Assembly (NCBI RefSeq): GCF_900185725.1 | Contig: NZ_FYAU01000036.1 | Coordinates: 248,001-312,000, forward strand | Source: Stappia sp. TSB10P1A | Lineage (GTDB): Bacteria > Pseudomonadota > Alphaproteobacteria > Rhizobiales > Stappiaceae | Length of the DNA stretch: 64,000 bases | Direction of reading: 5' to 3' | In this document: positions 35,762 to 48,474 of the stretch, one piece after another | How positions within the stretch are numbered: position 1 is the stretch's first letter | How the letters are laid out: each line of letters opens with the position of its first letter | Translations under genes and position numbers: made by a program | Notes under the pieces: generated by a model | The model's database searches: none | Told to the model about the DNA's origin: nothing | What the model saw: only the letters and a program-made list of their open reading frames with translations

Positions 35762-36466
35762 TCACGCCCGGGCGTCGGCCGTTTCGGCAAGGTGCTTCAG
35801 CGCGCCGAACAGGTGGTCGAGCCTGTCGATGACGAGGTCGGCGCCCAGCTCCTCCACCGGCACCGCCGTGTAGCCGCCGCGCACCAGCACCACCTTCATG
35901 CCGGCGGCCCGCGCGCTGGCGACATCGGCGCCGCTGTCGCCCACCATCACCGTCGTCGCCGGCACCGCACCGAGCTGGGCCGCCGCATGCAGCAGCATGT
36001 CCGGCTCCGGCTTGCGCGCCGCGCAGGTGTCGCCGCCGACCACCACCGGCACCACGGCGTCGAGGCCGAAATGCGCCAGGATCGTGCGGGAAAAGCCCTC
36101 CGGCTTGTTGGTGACGACGGCAAGGCCGAGCCCGGACGCCGCGCCCTCTGCCAGCACCTCCATCGCGCCGGGCAGCAGCGACGTGCGCCCCGTCAGGTTG
36201 TCGCCGTAGAAGTCCATCATCCGCGCCACCAGCACCGCCAGCGCCTCAGCGTCCAGCGTCCGGCCGCGCGCGGCCAGCGCCCGTTCCACCAGCTTGGGGA
36301 TGCCGTGGCCGATCATCCGGCGCACCTCGTCGACCTCCAGCGCCGCGTGGCCCTCGCTGTCCAGCAGCAGGTTGGTCGCCGCCGCGATGTCGGGAACGCT
36401 GTCGACCAGCGTGCCGTCGAGATCGAAAAGCAGGGCCGTCAGCCCCGAAACGTCCTGAATGCCCAA
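35762..36466 (-). CDS. gph: HAD phosphatase, phosphoglycolate phosphatase-like
   Basis: A 234-residue HAD protein. The nucleophile motif is LLFDLDGTLVDS, motif II is VTNKP, the Lys is in RKPEPDML, and motif IV is VGDSGADVASARAAGM. All are typical of Gph, which removes phosphate from 2-phosphoglycolate made by Rubisco oxygenation or DNA repair. The only start with a good ribosome site (AGGGAGG) is TTG 36466, which gives the normal family length; the longer frame to 36580 is unsupported. It stands alone downstream of the polyol operon. Confidence 0.82.
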   Translation of the reverse strand: MGIQDVSGLTALLFDLDGTLVDSVPDIAAATNLLLDSEGHAALEVDEVRRMIGHGIPKLVERALAARGRTLDAEALAVLVARMMDFYGDNLTGRTSLLPGAMEVLAEGAASGLGLAVVTNKPEGFSRTILAHFGLDAVVPVVVGGDTCAARKPEPDMLLHAAAQLGAVPATTVMVGDSGADVASARAAGMKVVLVRGGYTAVPVEELGADLVIDRLDHLFGALKHLAETADARA

Positions 36467-36646
36467 GGCACCCCTCCCTTGCCGGTTTATTCGAGGCGCA
36501 GAGACAAGCACGAACCGGCGGCGGGGTCGAGAGCCCCACCTGTCGCACCACGGGAAATGCCCGGAAAAGCTCCCCAGCAAGACACCGACGGCGCGGCGGA
36601 GGGAGGTGCTCCGCCGCGCCGCCGTGTTCGGGCGGATATCGCGCGC

Positions 36647-38218
36647 TCAGCCTCCCGCCACACCGCTGTCGATGTAGCGGGAGAGCACCGGGCGCACGCC
36701 CTCCGCCCACAGCGCGCCGAGGTCGCGCGCGAAGGCATCGGCAAAGGGCCGCTCGCGGCCGAGATCGCCGAAGACCGGCGTGAAATCGAGGAAGGCCTGC
36801 GGCGTACCGCGCGCTTCCAGCGCCCGCCGGGTCAGCTCGGCGGCGCGCTCGTCGGCGATCTCGATGGGACTGCCGTCCTCCGCCGTGCCGGCGCAAGTGC
36901 GGCACCACAGCGCCACTTCCAGGGCGAGGCCCGACAGATCGGCCTTCGCCTCCAGCCGGTCGCGCACCGTCGGCAGGATGAATTTCGGCTGCCGGTTCGA
37001 TCCGTCGAGGCACAGGCGCGGGATCGTGTCGCCGACCTCAGGGTTGGAGAAGCGCGCGGCGATCAGCTCGAAATAGGCGGCGAAGTCGACGCCCGCGATC
37101 GGCGGCACCGTCGGGATGATCTCCGCATGAGCGAGCTTTCTCAGGAAGCCGGCGATCAGCGGATCGGCCATCGCGTCATGGACGAACTGGTAGCCGAGCA
37201 GCGCCGACGGATAGGCAATCGCCGCATGGCCGCCATTGAGGATCCTGAGCTTCATCAGCTCGTAGGGCGCGACATCCTCGACGAACTCGACGCCCACCTC
37301 CTCCAGCCGCGGCCGGCCGGCGGAAAAGCGATCCTCCATCACCCATTGGCGGAACGGCTCGCAGGCGACGGGAGCTTCATCCTCGATGCCGAAGCGCTCG
37401 CGCAGCAGGGCCATCTCGCGCTCCGAGGTCGCCGGGGTGATGCAGTCGACCATGCTGCTCGGGAAGGCGACGGTCTCCGCCACCCAGTCAGCGAGGTCGG
37501 GATCGCTCATCCGGGCAAGGCCGAGCACGGTGGTGCGGGCGACATGGCCGTTTTCCGGCAGGTTGTCGCAGGACATCACGGTAAAGGGCGCGGTGCCGGC
37601 GGCGCGGCGGCGGCGCAGCGCCTTCAGCAGGATGCCGAACACCGTCGCCGGCGCGTCCGGGCTTGCCGCATCGGCGGCCATCTCCGGATGGGTCGCATCG
37701 AAGCCGCCAGTGGTGGCGTCGACATAATAGCCGCCTTCCGTGATCGTCAGCGAGACGATGCGGATTTCGGGCCGCTCCAGCACCGCGACGATGGCGGCCG
37801 GGTCGACCTCCGCGAAGTCGATCATCGCGCCGGTGACGCGCGCCGTCAGCCCGCCGGGATCGAGCTCGACCACGGTGGAGAGCCAGTCCTGGCGCTGCAG
37901 CCGCGCGCGCATCGCCGCGTCATGCGGCTTGACGCCGGCGCCGATCACCGCCCAGTCGCGGTCGAGGCCGCGGTTGAACAGGCGGTCGAGATAGACGATC
38001 TGATGCGCCCGGTGGAAATTGCCGACGCCCAAGTGCACGATGCCGGCCGAAAGGTCTTCGCGGGCATAGGCCGGCACATCCGCCCCGGCAATCTCGGACA
38101 GGGTCGATAGGGACAGGCTGGTGGTCGCTTTAATCACTGGGGCCTCAGGGTCATGCTCTCTGGTGCCGGCGCGCGGGAGGGCGCGCGGCGCTGCGTGTTC
38201 GCTCATCGGTCTCGTCAT
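36647..38218 (-). CDS. mtlK: Mannitol 2-dehydrogenase
   Basis: A 523-residue long-chain polyol dehydrogenase. It has the NAD motif GVGNFHRAHQ near residue 65 and the catalytic KLRILNGGHA (Lys, Asn, His). It oxidises D-mannitol to D-fructose with NAD; fructuronate reductases are close relatives, but the gene order smoE-F-G-K-smoS-mtlK matches the Rhodobacter polyol operon. The ATG at 38218 gives ~27 N-terminal residues of weak similarity. GTG 38137, preceded by TGAGG, is an alternative start. It is the last gene of the operon. Confidence 0.85.
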   Translation of the reverse strand: MTRPMSEHAAPRALPRAGTREHDPEAPVIKATTSLSLSTLSEIAGADVPAYAREDLSAGIVHLGVGNFHRAHQIVYLDRLFNRGLDRDWAVIGAGVKPHDAAMRARLQRQDWLSTVVELDPGGLTARVTGAMIDFAEVDPAAIVAVLERPEIRIVSLTITEGGYYVDATTGGFDATHPEMAADAASPDAPATVFGILLKALRRRRAAGTAPFTVMSCDNLPENGHVARTTVLGLARMSDPDLADWVAETVAFPSSMVDCITPATSEREMALLRERFGIEDEAPVACEPFRQWVMEDRFSAGRPRLEEVGVEFVEDVAPYELMKLRILNGGHAAIAYPSALLGYQFVHDAMADPLIAGFLRKLAHAEIIPTVPPIAGVDFAAYFELIAARFSNPEVGDTIPRLCLDGSNRQPKFILPTVRDRLEAKADLSGLALEVALWCRTCAGTAEDGSPIEIADERAAELTRRALEARGTPQAFLDFTPVFGDLGRERPFADAFARDLGALWAEGVRPVLSRYIDSGVAGG

Positions 38219-38230
38219 CCGTTAGCCGGC

Positions 38231-39004
38231 TCAGCTCATCCAGTTGCCGCCGTCGACGTTGTAGGTCTGCGCCACGACGTAGTCGCTCTCCGGCCCGGCG
38301 AGGAAGATCGCCATGCCGGTCAGGTCCTCCGCCGTTCCCATCCGCCCGTAAGGCACGGCCGCGCCGACGAGGCGCTTCTTCTCGCCGGGCGCCCGGCCCT
38401 CGTATCTGGCGAAAAGCGCGTCCACCCCGTCCCAGTGCTCGCCGTCGACGACGCCCGGCGCGATGGCATTGACGTTGATGCGGTGGCGGATCAGGTCGAG
38501 CCCCGCCGACTGGGTCAGGCTGATCACCGCCGCCTTGGTGGCGCAGTAGACGGCGACCAGCGGCTCGCCGCGCCGCCCGGCCTGGCTCGCCATGTTGATG
38601 ATCTTGCCGCCGCGCCCGCGCGCGATCATCGCTCGCGCCACCGCCTGCATGGTGAACAGGCAGCCCGCCACATTGACCGAGACCAGCCTGTCGAAACTCG
38701 CGCGGGTGATCTCGACGATCGGCGCGAGATCGAACAGCGCGGCGTTGTTGACGAGAATGTCGATGCCGCCGAGCGCCGCGTCGACTTCCGCCACCGCGCG
38801 CTCGATGGAGGCCTGGTCGGCGACGTCGAGATGCACGGCCATCGCGCCGTTGCCGATGGCCTCGGCCGCCTGCCGCGCGCCATCGAGGTTGATGTCGGCG
38901 ATGGCGACCCTGGCGCCCTCGCGGGCATAGGCTTCGCCAAAGGCGCGGCCGATGCCGCGCGCCGCGCCGGTGATCAGGGCGCTGCGTCCTTCCAGCCGTC
39001 TCAT
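38231..39004 (-). CDS. smoS: Sorbitol dehydrogenase, SDR family
   Basis: A 257-residue short-chain dehydrogenase of SmoS length. Motifs are [18 protein letters not shown], and YCATKAAV with the catalytic Tyr and Lys, and it ends [10 protein letters not shown]. It should oxidise D-sorbitol to fructose (also galactitol or L-iditol in relatives). ATG 39004 overlaps the ABC ATPase stop as ATGA, and mtlK follows 12 bases after its end. Confidence 0.88.
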   Translation of the reverse strand: MRRLEGRSALITGAARGIGRAFGEAYAREGARVAIADINLDGARQAAEAIGNGAMAVHLDVADQASIERAVAEVDAALGGIDILVNNAALFDLAPIVEITRASFDRLVSVNVAGCLFTMQAVARAMIARGRGGKIINMASQAGRRGEPLVAVYCATKAAVISLTQSAGLDLIRHRINVNAIAPGVVDGEHWDGVDALFARYEGRAPGEKKRLVGAAVPYGRMGTAEDLTGMAIFLAGPESDYVVAQTYNVDGGNWMS

Positions 39005-40002
39005 CGCAGCGCCAGCCCGTTGGCGTCGAAGCGGTGCAGGTGTTCGGGAAGCGGCGCAAGCGCCACCTCGTCGCCGTGGCGCCAGGCCGCCTCGCCGGCC
39101 ACCCGCACCGTCAGCGGGTCCTGCCCCTCGACATGCACATGCAGGAACGTGTCGGAGCCCAGATGCTCGGCGACGCCGACCCGGCCGCGCCACAGCCCGC
39201 CGCTCTCGGTGATGGCGAGGTGCTCGGGGCGGATGCCGATGGTATGGGCGCCGAGGCGGCTCGCCTCCTCGCCTGTGATCACGTTCATCTTCGGCGAGCC
39301 GATGAAACAGGCGACGAAGAGATTGGCCGGGTTGCGGTAGAGCTCCAGCGGCGAGCCGACCTGCTCGATATGGCCGGCCCGCAGCACCACGATCTTGTCG
39401 GCCATGGTCATCGCCTCGACCTGGTCGTGGGTGACATAGATCATCGTCGTCTTCAGCGACTGGTGCAGTTCGGAGATTTCCAGCCGCATGTTGACGCGCA
39501 AGGCCGCATCGAGATTGGACAGCGGCTCGTCGAACAGAAAGGCCTCCGGCTCGCGGACGATGGCGCGGCCGATGGCGACGCGCTGGCGCTGGCCGCCGGA
39601 CAACTGCCCCGGCCGCCGGTCGAGATAGTCGGTGAGGTTCAGCGTCTTCGCCGCCGCCAGCACCCGCCGTTCCTGCTCGGCCGGGTCCATCTTCGCCATC
39701 TTCAGCGGGAAGGCGATGTTCTTGCGCACGCTCATATGCGGATAGAGCGCGTAGGACTGGAACACCATGGCGAGCCGTCGCCGCGCCGGCGGCAGGTCGG
39801 TCGCCGGCTTGCCGTCGATGACGATCTCGCCGGACGTGACGTCTTCCAGCCCGGCGATCAGCCGCAAGAGGGTCGACTTGCCGCAGCCGGAGGGGCCGAC
39901 AAAGACGACGAATTCGCCGTCCTCGATCTCCAGGTCCAGCGGCGGGATCACCGCCACGTCGCCGAAGCTCTTGGTCACCTTGGAAAGGGTAATCCTGCCC
40001 AT
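39001..40002 (-). CDS. smoK: Polyol ABC transporter ATP-binding protein
   Basis: A 333-residue MalK-like ATPase. It has Walker [10 protein letters not shown], the Q-loop [10 protein letters not shown], the signature [14 protein letters not shown], Walker [13 protein letters not shown] and the H-loop YVTHDQ. A C-terminal TOBE/regulatory domain of ~100 residues follows (IGIRPEHL). It powers the SmoF/SmoG permease pair. It is 11 bases after smoG. Confidence 0.93.
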   Translation of the reverse strand: MGRITLSKVTKSFGDVAVIPPLDLEIEDGEFVVFVGPSGCGKSTLLRLIAGLEDVTSGEIVIDGKPATDLPPARRRLAMVFQSYALYPHMSVRKNIAFPLKMAKMDPAEQERRVLAAAKTLNLTDYLDRRPGQLSGGQRQRVAIGRAIVREPEAFLFDEPLSNLDAALRVNMRLEISELHQSLKTTMIYVTHDQVEAMTMADKIVVLRAGHIEQVGSPLELYRNPANLFVACFIGSPKMNVITGEEASRLGAHTIGIRPEHLAITESGGLWRGRVGVAEHLGSDTFLHVHVEGQDPLTVRVAGEAAWRHGDEVALAPLPEHLHRFDANGLALR

Positions 40003-40013
40003 CGTTCGGGTCC

Positions 40014-40844
40014 TTACTTGACTGCGCCGAAGGTGAGGCCGCGCACCAACTGCTTCTGGCTGAACCAGCCGAGGATCAGGATCGGCGCGATGGCGAGCGT
40101 CGAGGCGGCGGAAAGCTTGGCGTAGAACAGCCCTTCCGGGCTCGAATAGCTGGCGATGAAGGCGGTCAGCGGCGCTGCCTTTGCCGCCGTCAGGTTCAGC
40201 GTCCAGAAGGCCTCGTTCCACGCCAGGATGATGTTGAGCAGCAGCGTCGAGGCGATGCCCGGCACCGCCATCGGCGTCAGCACATGCACCACCTCGTCCC
40301 AGAGCGAGGCCCCGTCCATGCGCGCCGCCTCCAGGATCTCGCCGGGGATCTCCTTGAAATAGGTGAACAGCATCCAGACGATGATCGGCAGGTTGATCAG
40401 GGTCAGCACCACGATCAGGCCGATGCGGGTGTCGAGCAGGCCGAAGTCGCGGAAGATCAGGTAGATCGGCACCAAGACGCCGACCGGCGGCAGCATCTTG
40501 GTGGAGAGCATCCACATCAGGATGTCCTTGGTCCGCTTGGCCGGCACGAAGGCCATCGACCAGGCGGCCGGAATGGCGATCAAGAGGCCGAGCAGCGTCG
40601 AGCCCAGCGAGATCACCACCGAATTCATGAAATGCAGGAAGTAGTCGGAGCGCGCGTTGACCTCGACATAGTTTTCCAGCGTCCAGCGGAAGGCAATGAG
40701 CGAGGGCGGCGAGGCGATGGCCTCGGCCTCCGTCTTGAAGCTGGTCAGGATCGTCCAGAGGATCGGGAAGAAGATCGCGAGCCCGACGCTCCAGGCAGCG
40801 AGCGTGACGAGGATCTTGCGGGTGCCGGTGGCTCGACGCGCCAT
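40014..40844 (-). CDS. smoG: Polyol ABC transporter permease
   Basis: A 276-residue inner-membrane protein with about six helices, of the MalG type. The EAA loop [14 protein letters not shown] contacts the ATPase. It is two bases downstream of smoF and completes the sorbitol/mannitol importer. Confidence 0.9.
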   Translation of the reverse strand: MARRATGTRKILVTLAAWSVGLAIFFPILWTILTSFKTEAEAIASPPSLIAFRWTLENYVEVNARSDYFLHFMNSVVISLGSTLLGLLIAIPAAWSMAFVPAKRTKDILMWMLSTKMLPPVGVLVPIYLIFRDFGLLDTRIGLIVVLTLINLPIIVWMLFTYFKEIPGEILEAARMDGASLWDEVVHVLTPMAVPGIASTLLLNIILAWNEAFWTLNLTAAKAAPLTAFIASYSSPEGLFYAKLSAASTLAIAPILILGWFSQKQLVRGLTFGAVK

Positions 40845-40846
40845 GG

Positions 40847-41719
40847 TCAGGCCTCCAGGTTCTTGCCGATCATCCGCATCAGGAAGATCGCGACGATGTT
40901 GGCGAGGATCACGGCGACGATGCCGCCGGCGGAGCCGCCGCCCACGTCGAACTGCAGCAGCGACTGGGCGTAGACGAGGTAGGTGATGTTGGTCGAGGCG
41001 TAGCCCGGCCCGCCATTGGTGGTCACCAGGATCTCGGCGAAGACCGACAGCAGGAAGATGGTCTGGATCAGGATCACCACGGTGATCGCCCGCGACATGT
41101 GCGGCAGCACGATGAAGCGGAAGCGGTCGAGCGCGCTCGCCCCGTCCATTTCCGCCGCCTCAAGCTGCTCCTTGTCGAGCGATTGCAGCGCGGTCAGCAG
41201 GATCAGGGTCGCGAAGGGCAGCCACTGCCAGGCGACGATCAGGATGATCGAGGCGAGCGGGGCATGGGCGAGGAAGTCGAAGGGCGGCAGCCCCAGCGCC
41301 TTGGCCAGATGCGCGAAGAGCCCGTTGACCGGGTTCATGAACATGTTCTTCCACACCAAGGCGGAGACGGTCGGCATGACGAAGAACGGCGCGATCACCA
41401 GCACCCGGACGATCCCCTGCCCCCACATCGGCTGGTCGAGCAGCAGGGCAAGGCCGACGCCGCCGACGATGGTGATGACCAGCACCCCGCCGACCAGCAG
41501 CAAGGTGTTGACCAGCGCCTCGGTGAAGGCGGGATCGGACAGGAAGAACTCGTAATTGCCGAAGCCGATGAACTCCTCCATCCCCGGCATCAAGAGGTTG
41601 TAGCTGAGGAAGGAGAAGTAGACCGTCATCGACAGCGGGACGATCATCCAGCCGAGCAGCAGGATCACGGCCGGCGAGATCATCACGCGGGCGGCGGCAC
41701 GCGAATGGGCGGTAGCCAT
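40847..41719 (-). CDS. smoF: Polyol ABC transporter permease
   Basis: A 290-residue MalF-type permease with six helices and the EAA loop [16 protein letters not shown]. It lies 86 bases after smoE, the usual place for a weak hairpin that lets the binding protein be made in excess, although no clear terminator was seen. Confidence 0.9.
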   Translation of the reverse strand: MATAHSRAAARVMISPAVILLLGWMIVPLSMTVYFSFLSYNLLMPGMEEFIGFGNYEFFLSDPAFTEALVNTLLLVGGVLVITIVGGVGLALLLDQPMWGQGIVRVLVIAPFFVMPTVSALVWKNMFMNPVNGLFAHLAKALGLPPFDFLAHAPLASIILIVAWQWLPFATLILLTALQSLDKEQLEAAEMDGASALDRFRFIVLPHMSRAITVVILIQTIFLLSVFAEILVTTNGGPGYASTNITYLVYAQSLLQFDVGGGSAGGIVAVILANIVAIFLMRMIGKNLEA

Positions 41720-41805
41720 CGGTTCAGCCCCGGGTCAGGTGGTCTGTTGTCGGGAAGGGCGGACCGGCCCGCATGCGCGCGCCGGTCCTCGTCCTTGGCG
41801 CAGGC

Positions 41806-43119
<1,314 letters not shown>

Positions 43120-43145
43120 GAACTCCTCCCAGATGCCTCATGGGC

Positions 43146-43168
43146 ATTTGCTATGATTGCGGGCAAAT
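43146..43168. promoter_or_regulatory. Candidate SorC-family operator ahead of smoE
   Basis: ATTTGC (43146-43151), 11 bases, and GCAAAT (43163-43168) form a perfect inverted repeat just upstream of smoE. The same half-sites recur ahead of the HAD-sorC pair at 45252. Confidence 0.5.
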
Positions 43169-43373
43169 ACTCACAAAATGGGCAGGAGCCGTCAAGCAGG
43201 CGCGGTGCTTCCCGCGCCAACTTTCGTTGCTGCGCCGCAAAAAATATTTTGGTTTCAAGGATTTGTATCGCGCTTCCGCACGGGCAGACGGCGCGCGCGA
43301 AGCCCTTTGCGCGCTGCAACCGCGGCCGCGCGCGCTCCGGATCTGTCAGGGAGCGACGGATCTTGCGCCGCGC

Positions 43374-44330
43374 TCAGCGCGCCAGCAGGCGCTCGGCGGT
43401 CAGTTCGTTGGTGATCAGCCCGTTCAGCAATTCGCCGCGCAGCGCGCCGAGGATCGCCTCGACCTTGGCCTCGCCGGCGGCGATGCCGATCACCGGCTTG
43501 TCGCGCGCCTTGCCGAGCGGGGCGCTGGCGACGAGATCGTTGGTCAGGCCCTCGATCAGCGCGCCGTTCCGGTCGTAGACCCAACTGGTGATCTCGCCGA
43601 CGGCCCCGGCCGCCGTCAGCGCCGCCATCTCGTCGCGGCTGATGAAGCCGTCGACGAAGAGCGGCGCGCTCTCGCCCATGTTGCCGACGCCGACGAAGGT
43701 CACGTCCGCGTCCTTGACCAGTTCCAGGATGTTGTGCACCGGCTCCTGGTTGTGCAGCAGCGCCCGCTCGGCCCTCGACCGCGCGAACACCGGCAGCGGC
43801 ATCGGATAGTGGCGGGCGTTGACCCGGTCGGCCATGCGGATGATGACGTTATAGGCCGAGGCCGACCCGTCCGACATCATGTTGCCGAGCAGCGAGACCA
43901 CTTTGTGCTGCGGGCAGTCCATGGTCGGCAGTTGGTCGACCGAGGCGCGCAGCGCCCGTCCGGTGCCGAAGGCGATGATCTTCGGCGCGCTCGACTTCAG
44001 GTGCCGCTCCATCTCGGCCGCCGCCGCCTGGGCGATGCCGACGATGGAGGCGGGCGTCGCCGGATCGCTCGGCACCACCTCGCAGATGCGCAAGGCGAAG
44101 CGGTCGGCGAGATTGGCGGCCAGTTCCATGCAGCGGGCGATCGGGTGGTCGAGCCGCACCTTGATCAGCCGCTCGCTCACCGCCAGCGACACGAGGCGCT
44201 GCGCCGACTGGCGCGAGACGCCGAGCTTGCGGGCGATCTCGTCCTGGGTGTTGCCGGCGACATAGTAGAGCCAGCCGGCCCGCGCCGCCTCGTCGAGGCG
44301 GCTGACATCCGCATCGCCCTTGCCCGCCAT
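43374..44330 (-). CDS. smoC: SorC-family sugar-binding transcriptional regulator
   Basis: A 318-residue SorC/DeoR-type regulator from ATG 44330. The N-terminal helix-turn-helix is NTQDEIARKLGVSRQSAQR (about 26-44). The large effector domain has GTGRALRASVDQLP and VGVGNMGESAPLF, as in phosphosugar-binding SorC proteins. It is transcribed towards smoE from upstream of the operon and is the evident polyol regulator. The gene is 5 bases after the HAD phosphatase. The open frame extends far upstream to 47675, but that part is not coding. Confidence 0.88.
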   Translation of the reverse strand: MAGKGDADVSRLDEAARAGWLYYVAGNTQDEIARKLGVSRQSAQRLVSLAVSERLIKVRLDHPIARCMELAANLADRFALRICEVVPSDPATPASIVGIAQAAAAEMERHLKSSAPKIIAFGTGRALRASVDQLPTMDCPQHKVVSLLGNMMSDGSASAYNVIIRMADRVNARHYPMPLPVFARSRAERALLHNQEPVHNILELVKDADVTFVGVGNMGESAPLFVDGFISRDEMAALTAAGAVGEITSWVYDRNGALIEGLTNDLVASAPLGKARDKPVIGIAAGEAKVEAILGALRGELLNGLITNELTAERLLAR

Positions 44331-44335
44331 TCGCC

Positions 44336-45091
44336 TCAGCTCCCCTGCCCGGCCGGCTGCGGCGCCGTTGCCCGCCCGAGCGCCGGCGCCATCTCGAAAA
44401 ACGCGCTCCACCGGTCGAACACCGGCAGCGGCGGCTCGCCGGGCGCGGCATCGCCCGCGTCCAGATGGCTGCCGCCGATGAAGTGCCACACCGCCATCTG
44501 TGCCGCCCGCGCCGCCTCCAGCCCCGGCAGGCTGTCCTCGATGACGAGGCAGCGCTCCGGCGCGACGCCGCACTCGGCCGCCGCATGGAGGAAGAGATCC
44601 GGCGCCGGCTTGCCGCGCGCCACCTGCGAGGCGGTGAAGACGGCCTCGCCGAAATAGCGGTCGAGCCCGGTCAGGTGCAGCGAGCGGCGCGCCCGCGGCG
44701 GGCTGCTGCTGGTGGCGACGCAGGCACCGACCGCCAGCCGGTCCAGCACCTCGAACACGCCGGCGACCGGCTTCAGCTCCGCCTCGAAGGCGACAAGCAG
44801 CCGCTCGCGATAGTCGCTTTCGAAGCTCTCCGGCAGGGCCACACGGAAGTCGTCGCGGATGCTCTGGGCAACGCGCGGAAAGCTGCGGCCGAGGAAATGC
44901 GCCTTGAAATAGGCGTGGTCGACGGCAACGCCGGCCTCCTTGAGCGCGGCCAGCAGCACGCGTTCGCTGATCGGCTCGCTGTCGACCAGCACGCCGTCGC
45001 AGTCGAAGATGACGAGGGCGATGTCGCGCCCGGCCAGCGGGTCGCCAAATCGCGAAGAAGTCGTGTCGATCGTCTGCACGCGGTGCGGCAT
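44336..45091 (-). CDS. HAD-family sugar-phosphatase-like hydrolase
   Basis: A 251-residue HAD subfamily IA protein. Motif I is VIFDCDGVLVDSEP, the cap domain spans about residues 40-100, the TSSSPP motif II follows, then the KPAPDLF Lys and the motif IV VIEDSLPGLEAARAAQM. It resembles beta-phosphoglucomutase/sugar phosphatases that dephosphorylate toxic sugar phosphates. It forms a two-gene unit with the SorC regulator, so a role in polyol metabolism is likely. Confidence 0.82.
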   Translation of the reverse strand: MPHRVQTIDTTSSRFGDPLAGRDIALVIFDCDGVLVDSEPISERVLLAALKEAGVAVDHAYFKAHFLGRSFPRVAQSIRDDFRVALPESFESDYRERLLVAFEAELKPVAGVFEVLDRLAVGACVATSSSPPRARRSLHLTGLDRYFGEAVFTASQVARGKPAPDLFLHAAAECGVAPERCLVIEDSLPGLEAARAAQMAVWHFIGGSHLDAGDAAPGEPPLPVFDRWSAFFEMAPALGRATAPQPAGQGS

Positions 45092-45251
45092 CCCGTGTCA
45101 TAGCCGCTTGTTGCGGCCTCCTGTCCGTTCTTCCTGACGATGCCGGGGCGGCCAAGTCAAGAGCCGGTGCCATTGCGGGCCGGCCTGCGGCGCGCCTGCG
45201 GCAGCCGCGGCGAATCTCCAAATCCATCACAACACATTGAAATTCATGATA

Positions 45252-45272
45252 ATTTGCGGCATCGCCGCAAAT
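45252..45272. promoter_or_regulatory. Candidate SorC-family operator ahead of the HAD-sorC unit
   Basis: ATTTGCGGC (45252-45260), loop ATC, GCCGCAAAT (45264-45272): a perfect 9-bp inverted repeat sharing half-sites with 43146-43168. It lies ~160 bases upstream of the HAD start, which suggests autoregulation. Confidence 0.5.
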
Positions 45273-45480
45273 ATGCCACATTGCCCTTGCCGACCGGGGA
45301 TGCGCGAGCAGGCCCGGTCCCGCTTTTGGAGCAAGATCAGGGCCCGCGCAGATCGGGCACTTCCAGCTCCCGCCGTTCGCCCGGATCGTCCGGGCGGCTG
45401 CTTTGCAACCCCGCATGCCGGCCGCGGCCGGATCCGTGGTTCCTTGCCGGACGCAAGGGCCTCTTGCGGGTGCGAGCCAG

Positions 45481-45518
45481 ACCTGTGGGCCCAGACCTGT
45501 GGGCCCAGACTTGCGGGC
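45481..45518. repeat. 14-base direct repeat, about 2.7 copies
   Basis: ACCTGTGGGCCCAG at 45481 and 45495, then diverged ACTTGCGGGC. It lies within the 586-base gap between the HAD gene and the BCCT transporter. No gene was found in that gap. Confidence 0.75.
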
Positions 45519-45677
45519 GATGTCGCCGGCAAGCCGGATCAGGTCGCACCGGACACCCTTTGGTGTGGTCGCTCGCAAATACAATCCGAACGGGTCGCAA
45601 GGCCCGCAAGACGTCAGGCATGTCCGGCAAGCGGCTTCCGTCGCGGATCGGCCGTGCCGCAACGACAGGAACACACC

Positions 45678-47318
<1,641 letters not shown>

Positions 47319-47323
47319 GGCTC

Positions 47324-47475
47324 GGCTCCCCGGTCCCGGCTCGGCGCTGGCGCGCCGTCCGGGAAGACGCAAGGAGAGGCATCCTGCTTCACACCTGCCG
47401 AGGGTGCCAATGGATCCCGGATCTTCGGCCTTCGGCCTCGTCCGGGACGACATCCTGAGAGGGGGCACGGCCTCG
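47324..47475. repeat. Dispersed repeat B, partial copy 2
   Basis: Starts GGCTCCCCGGTCCCGG right after the BCCT gene and includes GGATCTTCGGCCTTCGGCC, matching 32295-32451. Confidence 0.8.
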
Positions 47476-47526
47476 CGCTCCTCCGCTGCTGCGCGCGGGC
47501 GCTTGGGATGGGCGCGGCCCCCGCCC

Positions 47527-47628
47527 CATCCACAGGCCGTCACACCGGGCAAGGCGAAGCCGCGACCCGGTGCCCATTGGCTGCCAGAGCAGCAGTGAGA
47601 ACACGCCCGCGCGCGTCCACACACAGAG
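47527..47628. repeat. Dispersed repeat A, diverged copy 3
   Basis: CATCCACAGGCCGTCACACC with the later GCCAGAGC and CGCCCGCGCG segments aligns with 32001-32095, with many differences. Confidence 0.65.
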
Positions 47629-47925
47629 TGACGTCCCGGTTTCGGCGCAGCCGAAGACCGGGATCCGGTAACCACGAACGGTTCGGCTCAAGCCTCGGCG
47701 TTGCCGCGAGCGAGGCTCGGCGAGGCTGGGGTTGCCGCCGTCACGCCACCACCAGCTCCGGCGGATACTGGATGCCTGCCTTCGCAGGTATGACAGCCGA
47801 GAGTGGGATGAGCGCCTTCCATCTCATGCCTGCCGATCGGCCACTCCTGTCCCGCGCTTCTGCCTCTCTCCAGCGTCATTCGCGCGCAGGCCCCTCTTTT
47901 CGTCATCCCACACGCAGCCCCCTCC

Positions 47926-48141
47926 GGCGTCATCCCGCACGCAGCGCAGCGCAGATGCGGGATCGGAGAGCCGAGGGCCTCGCGGCAACGCTCCCGAAGG
48001 ACGCCGCAACCGCCGGGGCTCCCCGATCCCGGCTCGGCGCTCGCGCGCCGTCCGGGAAGACGCGAGGAGGGGTCTGCGCCACAAACACCCGCTGCGGGCA
48101 CCAATGGTCCCCGGATCTCCGGCTTCGCCGCGTCCGGGGAT
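47926..48141. repeat. Dispersed repeat B, copy 3
   Basis: CGTCATCCCGCACGC and ATGCGGGATCGGAGAGCC form the same stem as in copy 1. The rest follows the same order to CCGGGGATGG. The remainder of 47319-48212 has no recognisable gene. Confidence 0.75.
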
Positions 48142-48212
48142 GGCGCGAGCAGAACAGGATCGGACGAAAATTGATCTTGTCACGCCAACGCCCCGCCCTC
48201 TAGCATCGCAAC

Positions 48213-48396
48213 CGATGGTTCCCGCGTGGCAAAGCCGGACGCGGGTGAAAAGGGAACACGGTGCGGCGTACCCAACAGGGGCCAAGACCGTGGCTGCCCC
48301 CGCAACTGTGAGCGGCGAGCGCTGTCCGAATGCCACTGGCCCTGCGCCGGGAAGGCGGACAGGCGCGAGGAACCGCGAGCCAGGAGACCTGCCATC
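48213..48396 (+). ncRNA. Cobalamin (AdoCbl) riboswitch
   Basis: Conserved elements are in order: a 5' stem region with GGTTCCCGCG, AAAAGGGAAC, the B12-box-type core GCTGCCCCCGCAACTGT, then GCCACTGG, CCGGGAAGG and the closing GAGCCAGGAGACCTGCC. It ends ~80 bases before the CbiM-like gene and should switch off metal/B12-related uptake when cobalamin is plentiful. Confidence 0.93.
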
Positions 48397-48474
48397 GATC
48401 ACGGCGCGTCGGGGGGCCCCTCGCGCCATCCTGTCCCTGGCTTCGCGCACGGTGGGTGCGCCAAGGAGGCTTGC

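Noticed and set aside
32741-38110. 1,789-codon open frame on the plus strand
   Set aside because: It crosses the reductase, SH3, phosphatase and mtlK genes in other frames. Its Arg/His/Gln/Asp-rich translation is typical of an antisense shadow in GC-rich DNA.
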